A stretch of DNA of 64,000 nt, taken from NCBI GenBank assembly GCA_964545205.1, contig CAZJFH010000004.1, positions 1 through 64,000 of the forward strand. The letters are read 5' to 3'. A model generated the notes under the pieces. That model was given only the letters and a program-made list of their open reading frames with translations. It was not told the DNA's origin and did not search any database. The translations under genes were made by a program, and so were the position numbers. This DNA is from CAZJFH01 sp964545205. Its GTDB lineage: Bacteria; Pseudomonadota; Alphaproteobacteria; Rhodospirillales; Magnetospirillaceae. Shown piece after piece: positions 53,384 through 62,634 of the stretch (the first letter of the stretch is position 1; every line of letters begins with the position of its first letter).

Positions 53384-54925
53384 CTAGCCGGTCGCCAGCA
53401 TCAGGGCCAGGATCGCCGCCAGCCCCCAGGCCAGCCAGTGCGAGGGGATCGCCTTGCGCTGCGGCCTGGTCAGCGCCTTGACGGTGTCGGGGTGCAGCCG
53501 CAGGCCGCCATCGGCGACCAGCCCGGCCGCCTGCTCGAGATGGCCGATCAGCCGCGGCAGGCGTTCGAGGATGTCGCGGGCGTCGGTGACGACTTCGCGC
53601 ACCCGCGCCTCGGGACCCATGTTCGAGATCATCCACTGCTCGATCAGCGGCCGCGCGAGCTGCCACATGTTGACCGTCGGCTCGACGCGGCGACCGACGC
53701 CCTCGGCGACCAGCATGCTCTTCTGCAGCAGCAGGAGCTGCGGCTGGGTCTCCATCGCGAACTGCTCGGTGACCTGGAACAGCTGGCCGAGCAGGCGGGC
53801 GATCGAGATCTCGTGCAGCGGCAGGCCGAGAATCGGCTCGGCAATCGAGCGGCAGGCCTGGGTGAACAGGTCGACCGACTTGTCGGCCGGCACGTAGCCG
53901 GCCTCGAAATGCACCTCGGCGACGCGGCGGTAGTCGCCGGTCAGGAAACCCAGCAGCATCTCGCCGAGATAGCGCCGGGTGCGCTGGTCGATGCGCCCGG
54001 TGATGCCGAAATCGACGGCGACCAGATTGCCTTGCGCGTCGACGAACAGGTTGCCGGGATGCATGTCGGCGTGGAAGAAGCCGTCGCGGAACACCTGGTT
54101 GAAGAAGGCGTCGGCGGCCTTCTCGAGCACGGCGCGGCGGTCGATGCCGGCGGCGTCGATGCGCTCGACCTCGTCGATCGGGATGCCGCTGACGCGCTCC
54201 AGCGTCAGCACCCGGCGCGCGGTGCGCGGCCAGTCGATGGCGGGAATGCTGAAGGTGGGGTCGCCGGCGAAGTTCTCGGCCATCTCGGCGGCGGCCGCCG
54301 CCTCGAAGCGGAGATCCATCTCCATCGTCACCGATTCGTGGAAGGCGCGCACCGATTCGACCGGCTTGAGGCGGCGCCAGGCCGGCTGCGCGGTCTCCAT
54401 CAGCTCGGCCAGCCAGTACATCAGCTCGATGTCGCGGGCGATCGAATCCTCGACGCCCGGCCGCAGCACCTTGACCGCGACCTCGCGGCCGTCGCTGGTG
54501 GTGGCGAAATGGACCTGGGCGATCGACGCCGCCGCCACCGGCGTCTCGTCGAAGGACGCGAACAACACCTCGAGCGGGCGCTCCAGCTCGTCGGCGACGA
54601 TTTTGCGGGCCTGGGCGCCGGGGAACGGCGGCAGCCGGTCCTGCAGGTCCGACAGGTCGGCGGCCACCGGCTCGCTGACCAGATCGGGCCGCGTCGACAG
54701 CGCCTGGCCCAGCTTGATGAAGGTCGGGCCCAGCTCCTCCAGCGCCTGCGCCAGCCGCTGGCCCGGCCGCTCGCGGCCGTGGGCCGGCTTGCGGGCGATC
54801 AGCCGCAGCAGCACCACGACCGGCCGCACCACCTCGATGCGCTCCAGCAGGAACAGCGCGTCGTGGCGCGCCAGCACCCAGCCGATGTCGAACAGCCGCC
54901 AGAGGTTCTTGAAGAAGCGGATCAT
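53384..54925 (-). CDS. ubiB: UbiB, ubiquinone-biosynthesis regulatory kinase
   Basis: A 513-residue atypical kinase/ATPase of the ADCK/UbiB family, required for ubiquinone synthesis. Visible are the KxGQ motif in FIKLGQALSTRPDL, the Ala-rich loop AAASIAQVHFA, VAVKVLRPG, HADMHPGN and the DFG of VAVDFG. Two C-terminal hydrophobic segments end in HWLAWGLAAILALML. The ATG at 54925 lies 11 bp after the ubiE stop, so the two form an operon. Confidence 0.93.
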   Translation of the reverse strand: MIRFFKNLWRLFDIGWVLARHDALFLLERIEVVRPVVVLLRLIARKPAHGRERPGQRLAQALEELGPTFIKLGQALSTRPDLVSEPVAADLSDLQDRLPPFPGAQARKIVADELERPLEVLFASFDETPVAAASIAQVHFATTSDGREVAVKVLRPGVEDSIARDIELMYWLAELMETAQPAWRRLKPVESVRAFHESVTMEMDLRFEAAAAAEMAENFAGDPTFSIPAIDWPRTARRVLTLERVSGIPIDEVERIDAAGIDRRAVLEKAADAFFNQVFRDGFFHADMHPGNLFVDAQGNLVAVDFGITGRIDQRTRRYLGEMLLGFLTGDYRRVAEVHFEAGYVPADKSVDLFTQACRSIAEPILGLPLHEISIARLLGQLFQVTEQFAMETQPQLLLLQKSMLVAEGVGRRVEPTVNMWQLARPLIEQWMISNMGPEARVREVVTDARDILERLPRLIGHLEQAAGLVADGGLRLHPDTVKALTRPQRKAIPSHWLAWGLAAILALMLATG

Positions 54926-54936
54926 CGCGGGCGCGG

Positions 54937-55692
54937 CTACAGCCGCCAGGCCGAGTGGATGGCGGCGATGCCGCCCGAGAGATTGCGCACCTTGACCATG
55001 TCCAGCCCGGCCGCCTCGATGCGCCGCGCCAGATCCTCCTGGTTGGGAAACTTGCGGATGCTCTCGACCAGGTACTGGTAGGCGTCGCGATTGCCGGTGA
55101 CCATCTCGCCGATCGCCGGCAGCACCTTGAACGAGTACTGGTCGTAGACGGCGGCCAGGGCCGGCAGCACGACCTGGCTGAACTCCAGGCACATGAAGCG
55201 CCCGCCCGGCTTGAGCACCCGGCGCGCCTCGCGGATGGCCTCGTCGATATGGGTGACGTTGCGCAGGCAGAAGGCGATGGTGTAGGCGTCGACGCTCATG
55301 TCGGGCAGCGGCAGGCGCTCGGCGTCGGCGCAGACCCAGTCGAGCCCGGTCAGCATGTTGCGGTCGACGGCGCGGTCGCGGCCGACCTTGAGCATCTCGG
55401 CGTTGATGTCGCTGACGATCACCGGGCCGCCGCCGCGCTCGCGGAAGCGGAAGGCGATGTCGCCGGTGCCGCCGCCGACGTCGAGCAGGGTCATGCTCGG
55501 CCGCGGATTGAGCCAGGTGACGAACGCGTCCTTCCACAGCCGGTGGATGCCGGCGCTCATCAGGTCGTTCATCAGGTCGTAGCGCGGCGCGACGTCGTCG
55601 AAGACGCCGCGCACCAGGCCCGCCTTCTCGTCCTCGCGGACGGTGCGGAAGCCGAAATGGGTGGTGCCGGGCGCGGAGCGGTGGTCGGTCAT
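54937..55692 (-). CDS. ubiE: Ubiquinone/menaquinone methyltransferase UbiE (COQ5)
   Basis: A 251-residue SAM-dependent C-methyltransferase of the ubiquinone pathway. Motif I is LLDVGGGTGDIAFRF, the conserved KAGLVRGVFDDVAPRYDLMNDLMSAG comes before it, and the signature NVTHIDEAIREARRVLKPGG lies after. It is followed by ubiB. In many alphaproteobacteria the order is ubiE-ubiB-coaBC-dut; here the coaBC-dut pair is on the same strand but 9 kb away. Confidence 0.95.
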   Translation of the reverse strand: MTDHRSAPGTTHFGFRTVREDEKAGLVRGVFDDVAPRYDLMNDLMSAGIHRLWKDAFVTWLNPRPSMTLLDVGGGTGDIAFRFRERGGGPVIVSDINAEMLKVGRDRAVDRNMLTGLDWVCADAERLPLPDMSVDAYTIAFCLRNVTHIDEAIREARRVLKPGGRFMCLEFSQVVLPALAAVYDQYSFKVLPAIGEMVTGNRDAYQYLVESIRKFPNQEDLARRIEAAGLDMVKVRNLSGGIAAIHSAWRL

Positions 55693-55820
55693 GGCCGGGA
55701 AGATAGCCGAAGGTCCGGGCGCTGGCTATGGGGAAACCCCGGCAGGCCGGGCTTGGCCGTTGTTGTTTTCCCGGTGCTGTCTCGGGTGCTATTCTGGCCC
55801 GCGGGCGATTGGAGGCGGAG

Positions 55821-56105
55821 ATGTTCGGATTCATCGGCAAGGCGCTGGCGGGGCTGCTGCTCGACAAGAAGGCGCAGGCGGCGCTGAAGCGGCGCGGCAA
55901 TCCGGCCGCCGGCCGCGACGCCGCGATCGCCCAGGCGCAGGCCAAGATGAAGGGCGTCATGACGCCCGAACGCGCCGAACTGATTCGCCAGGCGATGCAG
56001 GTGCGCAAGGCCAAGCAGACGATCCTCGCCGACCTTTCGGACGAAGAGCGCCAGAAGCTGGTGGCCCTGGCCATGAAGAAGCTGATGAACGAGGGCCGCG
56101 AATAA
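55821..56105 (+). CDS. Small protein of unknown function (94 aa)
   Basis: Begins MFGFIGKALAGLLLDKKAQAALKRRGN and continues as a helix-rich, charged protein (DAAIAQAQAKMKGVM, LIRQAMQVRKAKQTILADLSDEERQKL). The ATG follows GGAGGCGGAG, a good ribosome-binding site. No family is recognised. It is next to meaB on the same strand, with a 68-bp gap. Confidence 0.65.
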   Translation: MFGFIGKALAGLLLDKKAQAALKRRGNPAAGRDAAIAQAQAKMKGVMTPERAELIRQAMQVRKAKQTILADLSDEERQKLVALAMKKLMNEGRE

Positions 56106-56173
56106 GCCCCCCGCTTGCCGCGTTCGGCGCCGCCGGCTAGAACAGCCGGCGAGGACCGAGCAGGAGAGGCAGC

Positions 56174-57163
56174 GTGCGCCACGATCCCCGAGAACTCGCC
56201 GAAGCCGTCGTCGCCGGCCAGCGCCGCGCCCTGGCGCGGGCGATCACGCTGATCGAATCGACCCGCCCCGACCACCGCGCCGCCGCCGAGGCGCTGCTGG
56301 CGCATCTGCTGCCGCATTCCGGCCGCGGCATCCGGCTCGGCATCACCGGCGTGCCGGGCGTCGGCAAGTCGACCTTCATCGAGGCGTTCGGCCTGCACGT
56401 CATCGGGCTCGGGCACCGCGTCGCGGTGTTGGCGGTCGATCCGTCCAGCCCGCGCTCGGGCGGCTCGATCCTCGGCGACAAGACCCGCATGGAGGAGCTG
56501 TCGCGCGACGAGCGCGCCTTCATCCGCCCGTCGCCGTCGGGCGGCACCCTGGGCGGCGTCGCGCGGCGCACGCGCGAGGCGATGCTGGCCTGCGAGGCGG
56601 CCGGCTTCGACGTCGTCATCGTCGAGACCGTCGGCGTCGGCCAGTCCGAGACCGCGGTCGCCGACATGGTCGACATGTTCATGCTGCTGCTGGTGCCCGG
56701 CGGCGGCGACGAGCTGCAGGGCATCAAGAAGGGCATCGTCGAGCTCGCCGACCTGATCGTCGTCAACAAGGCCGACGGCGACCTCGCGGCCGCCGCCGAA
56801 CGCGCGGCCCGCGACTACGCCGGCGCCCTGCACCTGCTGCGCCCGGCGTCGGAGCACTGGTCGCCGCGGGTGCTGCGCGCCTCGGCCCGCACCCGCCTCG
56901 GCATCGACGCGGTGTGGGACACCGTCTCGGCCTACCGCGACGCCATGGGCGCCGCCGGCGCCATCGCCGCCCGCCGCGCCGGCCAGGCCGAGGCCTGGAT
57001 GTGGAACGAGGTCGGCGAATCGCTGATCGCCGCGTTCAGGGCCCATCCGGCGGTGCGCGCGCGGCTGCCGGCGCTGGAACGGCGGGTTCGGGACGGCGCC
57101 TGCACGCCGACGACGGCGGCGCAGGAACTGCTGGGGGTGTTTCTTTCCCCGGGCGGGCCGTAA
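56174..57163 (+). CDS. meaB: MeaB-like GTPase (methylmalonyl-CoA mutase-associated)
   Basis: A 329-residue G3E-type GTPase of the MeaB/ArgK group that protects and reloads methylmalonyl-CoA mutase. The P-loop GVPGVGKS is at 59-66, and SSPRSGGSILGDKTRM, RPSPSGGTLGG, VIVETVGVGQSE (switch II) and VVNKADG (NKxD) follow. No mutase gene is adjacent. GTG start at 56174 follows AGGAGAGGCAGC. Confidence 0.92.
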   Translation: MRHDPRELAEAVVAGQRRALARAITLIESTRPDHRAAAEALLAHLLPHSGRGIRLGITGVPGVGKSTFIEAFGLHVIGLGHRVAVLAVDPSSPRSGGSILGDKTRMEELSRDERAFIRPSPSGGTLGGVARRTREAMLACEAAGFDVVIVETVGVGQSETAVADMVDMFMLLLVPGGGDELQGIKKGIVELADLIVVNKADGDLAAAAERAARDYAGALHLLRPASEHWSPRVLRASARTRLGIDAVWDTVSAYRDAMGAAGAIAARRAGQAEAWMWNEVGESLIAAFRAHPAVRARLPALERRVRDGACTPTTAAQELLGVFLSPGGP

Positions 57164-57236
57164 AACCCTTCTCAATGAGTGCCCAAGCGGATAAGCTTGC
57201 GACTTCGGTGGAAGAGCTCTGAGACATCGCCCGGGA

Positions 57237-57836
57237 ATGACGCTCCAGAACAACGAAGTGAAGGTGCTCAAGCGCGAGCTTCTGAGCATGTTCGGCCACA
57301 TCCAGCGCATCCGCAAGGAACTGGCCGCCATCGGTCCGGGCACGACCGACGACGACCATTTCGCGAAGATGGCCGATCAGCTCGACGCGATCGTCGAATC
57401 GACCGAGGAAGCCACCAACGACATCATGACCAACATGGAGGAGATCGACGGGCTGGTCTCCGAGGTGAAGGGCAAGGTCAAGGACCCCGAGGCGGCGGCG
57501 ACGCTCGACAAGATCACCGACAAGGTCAATGCGGTGTTCGAGGCGTGCTCGTTCCAGGACCTCACCGGCCAGCGCGTCACCAAGGTGGTCAAGTCGCTGC
57601 AGTTCATCGAGGAGCGGGTCAACACGATCATCCGCACCTGGGGCCGCGAGGAGCTGGAAAAGGTCGTCGTCGAGCTCAACAAGCAGGACGAGGACCCCGA
57701 CAAGGCCCTGCTCAACGGACCGCAGCGCAAGGGCGCGGGCGTCAGCCAGGACGAGGTCGACAAGCTGTTCGGCGGCGGCGACGCGGCGCCGAAGGTCGAG
57801 TTCAATCAGGACGACATCGACAAGCTGTTCGGCTGA
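57237..57836 (+). CDS. cheZ: CheZ chemotaxis phosphatase
   Basis: A 199-residue CheZ, which removes phosphate from CheY-P to reset flagellar signalling. The catalytic D108 and Q112 are in ACSFQDLTGQRVTK, matching E. coli D143/Q147 in spacing. The long central helix pair and a flexible tail follow. The C terminus has two similar motifs, SQDEVDKLFGGG and NQDDIDKLFG, that resemble the CheY-binding peptide of FliM. No other chemotaxis gene is in the window. Confidence 0.92.
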   Translation: MTLQNNEVKVLKRELLSMFGHIQRIRKELAAIGPGTTDDDHFAKMADQLDAIVESTEEATNDIMTNMEEIDGLVSEVKGKVKDPEAAATLDKITDKVNAVFEACSFQDLTGQRVTKVVKSLQFIEERVNTIIRTWGREELEKVVVELNKQDEDPDKALLNGPQRKGAGVSQDEVDKLFGGGDAAPKVEFNQDDIDKLFG

Positions 57837-57936
57837 ATCGGGCGCTCCGCCACATTTCCCCTTGACGTCGCCGGGCGCGCGCCGTAAAAACCGCGCCTCC
57901 AGGCTAGGAAACCGAATTTAAGAAGAGGATTGGGCC

Positions 57937-58233
57937 ATGGCGCGACGCTGCGCGATCACCGGCAAGGGCGTTCTGACCGGCAACAACGTCAGCCACGCCA
58001 ACAACAAGACCCGCCGCCGCTTCCTGCCGAACCTGCAGGACACCTCGGTCCTGTCGGACGCGCTGGGCCGCACCGTGCGCATGCGCGTCTCGTGCAACGG
58101 CCTGAAGACCATCGAGCACAACGGCGGCATCGACGCCTTCCTGCTCGGCACCGCCGACACCAAGCTCACCCGCGAGCTGGTGCGCCTGAAGCGCCAGATC
58201 GAGAAGGCGCTGGAGCGCAAGAACGCGGCCTGA
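57937..58233 (+). CDS. rpmB: 50S ribosomal protein L28
   Basis: A 98-residue L28. MARRCAITGKGVLTGNNVSHANNKTRRRFLPNLQ is the family start, and ALGRTVRMRVSCNGLKTIEHNGGID follows. Length fits alphaproteobacterial L28. The single C pair of zinc-binding forms is not present. It is followed by a strong hairpin at 58255. Confidence 0.96.
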   Translation: MARRCAITGKGVLTGNNVSHANNKTRRRFLPNLQDTSVLSDALGRTVRMRVSCNGLKTIEHNGGIDAFLLGTADTKLTRELVRLKRQIEKALERKNAA

Positions 58234-58254
58234 TCGCCGCCGCCACGGTTTCCC

Positions 58255-58286
58255 GAAGGCCCGCGCCGGCAACGGCGCGGGCCTTC
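58255..58286 (+). terminator. Strong hairpin after rpmB
   Basis: GAAGGCCCGCGCCG and CGGCGCGGGCCTTC form a perfect 14-bp stem closed by a GCAA tetraloop, 21 bp after the rpmB stop. It lies before the convergent YqeB-family gene, so it may end transcription from both sides. Confidence 0.8.
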
Positions 58287-58317
58287 GTCGTTGGCGCGGC
58301 CGGAACCCGCGCCGGCG

Positions 58318-59166
58318 TCAGAAGCTCACCGGCTCCGACGCCGTCGCGATCAGCGGTTTCCAGTCGACCGCCTCGAACACCGTCAGCACGGCGGCGGCGA
58401 TCTTGAACGGCCGTTCGGCGATGCCCGAGAACACGGCGTCCCAGCCGCGCGGGTCGACCTCGATCACCTTGGTGCCGGCCGGCACCGGCACGCCGTCGCG
58501 GGTGATGCCGCGCAGCACGCCGGTCAGCGGCGCCGCCAGCGGCGCTTCGTCGATGCGGGCGATGACGTCGCCGGCGGTGACCCAGTGGCCGACCTCGTAG
58601 CGGCTGTGGAAGGTGCCGGCGAACGGGCTGTAGAGGAAGCGCCGGCGGCCGATGCCGACGATCTGCTGCGGCTCGCGGCTCGGCGGCAGGGTGGCACCGC
58701 GGGTGAGGATGCGGCCGAGCGATTCCCAGGCGGTCTCGACCGCCACCGTCACCGATTCGCCGGCGATGAAGCCGGGGCCGAGGCCGACGCTCAGCGGCGC
58801 CAGCCGAATCTGCGGCTCGGCGCGCGGCAGATTGCGCATGCGGGCGTCGACGATCGCCGCCCAGGGCAGCGCGCCCAGCAGCGGCACGAACGGGGCCACG
58901 GTCACGGGCACGAACCGGCGCCGCGCCAGCATCGGCCCCAGATCGGCGATCGAATCGGCGCGCCGGGCGGTCAGGCCGGCCAGCACCGCCTCGCCGTCGA
59001 ACACCGCGTCGGTGAAGGCCATCCGCCGCCGCGTCGAGACCGGCGTGGCGATGTCGTGCATCACCACCGGGAATCCGGCCTGGTGCAGTGCGTGGGCGAC
59101 GCCCGATGCGATCTCGCCCGTGCCGCGCACCAGCGTGTAGCATCGGTTGCGCAAGCTGTCGGTCAT
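58318..59166 (-). CDS. YqeB/EF2563-family molybdenum hydroxylase accessory protein
   Basis: A 282-residue protein matching the EF2563 (YqeB) family, linked to maturation of selenium-dependent or other molybdenum hydroxylases. Visible are YTLVRGTGEIASGVAHALHQAGFPVVMHD, RRRMAFTDAVFDGEAVLAG, and GWDAVFSGIAE. The C-terminal part (HWVTAGDVIARIDEAPLAAPLTGVLRGI) resembles a biotinyl-lipoyl-like barrel. It may serve the molybdenum hydroxylase at 23.7 kb, although it is outside that cassette. The ATG at 59166 follows GAGGACGAAG. Confidence 0.8.
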   Translation of the reverse strand: MTDSLRNRCYTLVRGTGEIASGVAHALHQAGFPVVMHDIATPVSTRRRMAFTDAVFDGEAVLAGLTARRADSIADLGPMLARRRFVPVTVAPFVPLLGALPWAAIVDARMRNLPRAEPQIRLAPLSVGLGPGFIAGESVTVAVETAWESLGRILTRGATLPPSREPQQIVGIGRRRFLYSPFAGTFHSRYEVGHWVTAGDVIARIDEAPLAAPLTGVLRGITRDGVPVPAGTKVIEVDPRGWDAVFSGIAERPFKIAAAVLTVFEAVDWKPLIATASEPVSF

Positions 59167-59333
59167 CTTCGTCCTCGCGGGTAGCTCCGGACGAATCATA
59201 GAAAATCCGCGGCTTTGCGGCCAATCGGACGCTTGGACTGCATCCAATGGCCGATGGCGGCGCGGCAGGTGGCCGGATGCGCTAGGACGTGGCCGCCCGA
59301 ACCGCGATCACGCCGTCGGGCGGCGGGCTCGCC

Positions 59334-59777
59334 TCAGACGAAGATCATCGCGCCGTCCTTCGACGCGTCGGCCAGGAAGGTCACGACGCCGCCCTTGGTC
59401 ACCGGCACGTCCGGGCGCAGGGCGTCGGGATCCATGCCCAGGGCCTTCAGGCCCATCTCGCAGACCATGAACTTGACGCCGAGCAGCACGCAGGCGTCGA
59501 GCAGTTCCTCGAACTGCGCCACGCCGCGGGCCTTGAAGTCGGCGTCCATCGCCGCCGCCGTGCCCGGCCCTTCCGAGACCGGCAGCCGGTGCCAGGCCGG
59601 GCTGCCGTCGGGCAGCGGCTTCTCCAGCGCGCGGCCGGCCCACATGGTGAAGAACAGCGTCACCGGCGTGTTCGAGGCGATCGCCGCCGAGGCCATGACC
59701 AGGGCGTAGTGGACGCGGTCGAAGGCGCCCGAGAACACGACGATCGACAGTTTCTCGGGCTGCTTATCCGCAGGCAT
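59334..59777 (-). CDS. DsrE/DsrF-like (peroxiredoxin-like) protein
   Basis: A 147-residue DsrE-like protein. KLSIVVFSGAFDRVHYALVMASAAIASNTPVTLFFTMWAGRALEK is the family N terminus, and VKFMVCEMGLKALGMDPDAL carries the conserved Cys. Such proteins move sulfane sulfur or sit beside sulfur-transfer genes. It overlaps the moeB-like gene by 14 bp, and cysK is next, a sulfur context. Confidence 0.82.
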   Translation of the reverse strand: MPADKQPEKLSIVVFSGAFDRVHYALVMASAAIASNTPVTLFFTMWAGRALEKPLPDGSPAWHRLPVSEGPGTAAAMDADFKARGVAQFEELLDACVLLGVKFMVCEMGLKALGMDPDALRPDVPVTKGGVVTFLADASKDGAMIFV

Positions 59778-60564
59778 TGGCCGTCGGTCCGTGGCCGGAC
59801 AGGTCGGTGATGGTCGGAGTCGCGCCGCAGAGCGGGCATTCGGGATCGGGGCGCACCTTGACCGTGCGGAAGCTGGTCGCCAGGGCGTCGTAGATCAGCA
59901 GGCGGCCGGACATCGAATCGCCGATGCCCAGCACCTCCTTGAGCACCTCGGTGGCCTGCAGGGCGCCCATGGTGCCGGCGATAGCGCCGAGCACGCCGGC
60001 CTCGGCGCAGGTCGGGATCTGGCCGGGCGGCGGCGGCTCGCGGAACAGGCAGCGATAGCACGGCCCGCCGTGCCTGTAGGTCGAGAGCTGTCCGTCGAAG
60101 CGCAGGATCGCCGCCGAGACCAGCGGCTTGCCGGCCAGCCAGCAGGCGTCGTTGACCAGGAACCGGGTGGCGAAGTTGTCCGAGCCGTCGGCGACGACGT
60201 CGTATCGCCCGATCAGTTCGGCGGCGTTGTCCTTGTCGAGGCGCAGCCGGTGCGGCACCAGGCGGACGTCGGGATTGACCTCGGCGGCCATGGCCCGCGC
60301 GCTCTCGACCTTGGCCTGGCCGATGCGCCCGGTGGTGTGGACGATCTGGCGCTGCAGGTTCGACAGGTCGACCTCGTCGTCGTCGACGACGCCGATCGTG
60401 CCGATGCCGGCGGCGGCCAGATAGAGGATCACCGGCGAGCCGAGCCCGCCGGCGCCGATCACCAGCACCTTGGCCTCGAGCAGCCGCGCCTGCCCGACGC
60501 CGCCGACCTCGGGCAGGATGATGTGGCGGGCGTAGCGGCGGATCTGGTCCTCGGTGAAATCCAT
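59764..60564 (-). CDS. MoeB/ThiF-type sulfur-carrier adenylyltransferase
   Basis: A 266-residue E1-like enzyme that adenylates the C terminus of a ThiS/MoaD-type sulfur carrier. The nucleotide-binding loop VIGAGGLGSP is near residue 36; DLSNLQRQIVHT follows; the zinc cysteines are CYRC and CPLC; and the catalytic-type Cys lies in IPTCAEAGVLG. It is MoeB-like or HesA-like and cannot be fixed to one partner. The gene continues into dsrE. Confidence 0.9.
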   Translation of the reverse strand: MDFTEDQIRRYARHIILPEVGGVGQARLLEAKVLVIGAGGLGSPVILYLAAAGIGTIGVVDDDEVDLSNLQRQIVHTTGRIGQAKVESARAMAAEVNPDVRLVPHRLRLDKDNAAELIGRYDVVADGSDNFATRFLVNDACWLAGKPLVSAAILRFDGQLSTYRHGGPCYRCLFREPPPPGQIPTCAEAGVLGAIAGTMGALQATEVLKEVLGIGDSMSGRLLIYDALATSFRTVKVRPDPECPLCGATPTITDLSGHGPTANACG

Positions 60565-60587
60565 GGGCTGGTTCCGTCGGGTTTGCC

Positions 60588-60665
60588 CCTCTCCCGCCTG
60601 CGGGAGAGGCATGGTGAGGGTGGCGCGCGGCCCCCACCCCGGCCCTCCCCCGCGGGCGGGAGAGG
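60588..60665. repeat. Two tandem dispersed hairpin repeats
   Basis: Copy A (60588-60609): CCTCTCCCGC, CT, GCGGGAGAGG. Copy B (60643-60665): CCCTCCCCCGC, GG, GCGGGAGAGG. They occupy the 110-bp gap between cysK and the moeB-like gene. Confidence 0.85.
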
Positions 60666-60674
60666 TAGAATGGT

Positions 60675-61622
<948 letters not shown>

Positions 61623-61650
61623 GGCTAATTCCCCACGTGAACAATGTTGA

Positions 61651-61672
61651 ACTAAAGATTTTGGTCGTTTAT
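61651..61672 (-). promoter_or_regulatory. AT-rich promoter pocket upstream of cysK
   Basis: On the minus strand it reads CATAAACGACCAAAATCTTTAG, the only AT-rich segment in this gap. Its arrangement fits an Rrf2-type (CymR-like) operator in front of cysK, but the motif is not proven. Confidence 0.35.
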
Positions 61673-61707
61673 GGGCAGTAGATAGGTACCCTGCCGACAC
61701 TGTCAAA

Positions 61708-62163
61708 TCATATCGTGAAATCCAGCTTCTGTTGCGCCTCGCTGGCGATGCCGTTCTTGTAGGCGCGCATGCACAGATCGTCGATGGTGATGCCGTCGAG
61801 CCGCGTCATGATCTCCTCCTGGAGTTCGCTCCACATCGGACGGATGACCTGGCCGCCGAGTTCCGAGGCCGGCACGTCCTGGAACGGATCCTCGGCCGTC
61901 TCCATGGCGCGCACGACGCGGACGATCTCGCCGACCGAGATGCGCCGGCGCTCGCGCGCCAGCCGGTAGCCGCCGCGCGGGCCGCGCACGCCGACCAGGA
62001 TGCCGCTGCGCACCAGCTGCTGCAGCGTCTGCTCGAGATAGCGCCGCGGGATGCCCTGGCGGCGGGTGATCTCGCGGCTCTGCACCGGCTCGCCGCCGGC
62101 GTGATAGGCGATGTCGAGCACCGCCTCGATGGCGAAGAGCATCTTCTTCGACGGTCGCAGCAT
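61708..62163 (-). CDS. Rrf2-family regulator (CymR-like)
   Basis: A 151-residue Rrf2 winged-helix protein. The DNA-binding part is MLFAIEAVLDIAYHAGGEPVQSREI, then IPRRYLEQTLQQLVRSGILVGVRGPRGGYRLA, the family signature. The three Cys that hold the Fe-S cluster of IscR are absent, so it is closer to CymR, a cysteine-responsive regulator. Its position directly before cysK (86-bp gap) supports a role in sulfur control. Confidence 0.88.
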   Translation of the reverse strand: MLRPSKKMLFAIEAVLDIAYHAGGEPVQSREITRRQGIPRRYLEQTLQQLVRSGILVGVRGPRGGYRLARERRRISVGEIVRVVRAMETAEDPFQDVPASELGGQVIRPMWSELQEEIMTRLDGITIDDLCMRAYKNGIASEAQQKLDFTI

Positions 62164-62169
62164 CTGTCG

Positions 62170-62630
<461 letters not shown>

Positions 62631-62634
<4 letters not shown>

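Noticed and set aside
53384..57343. A single minus-strand frame running through ubiB, ubiE and meaB territory
   Set aside because: It is a fusion artefact of stop-poor high-GC DNA; ubiB and ubiE have separate starts and stops and meaB is on the other strand.
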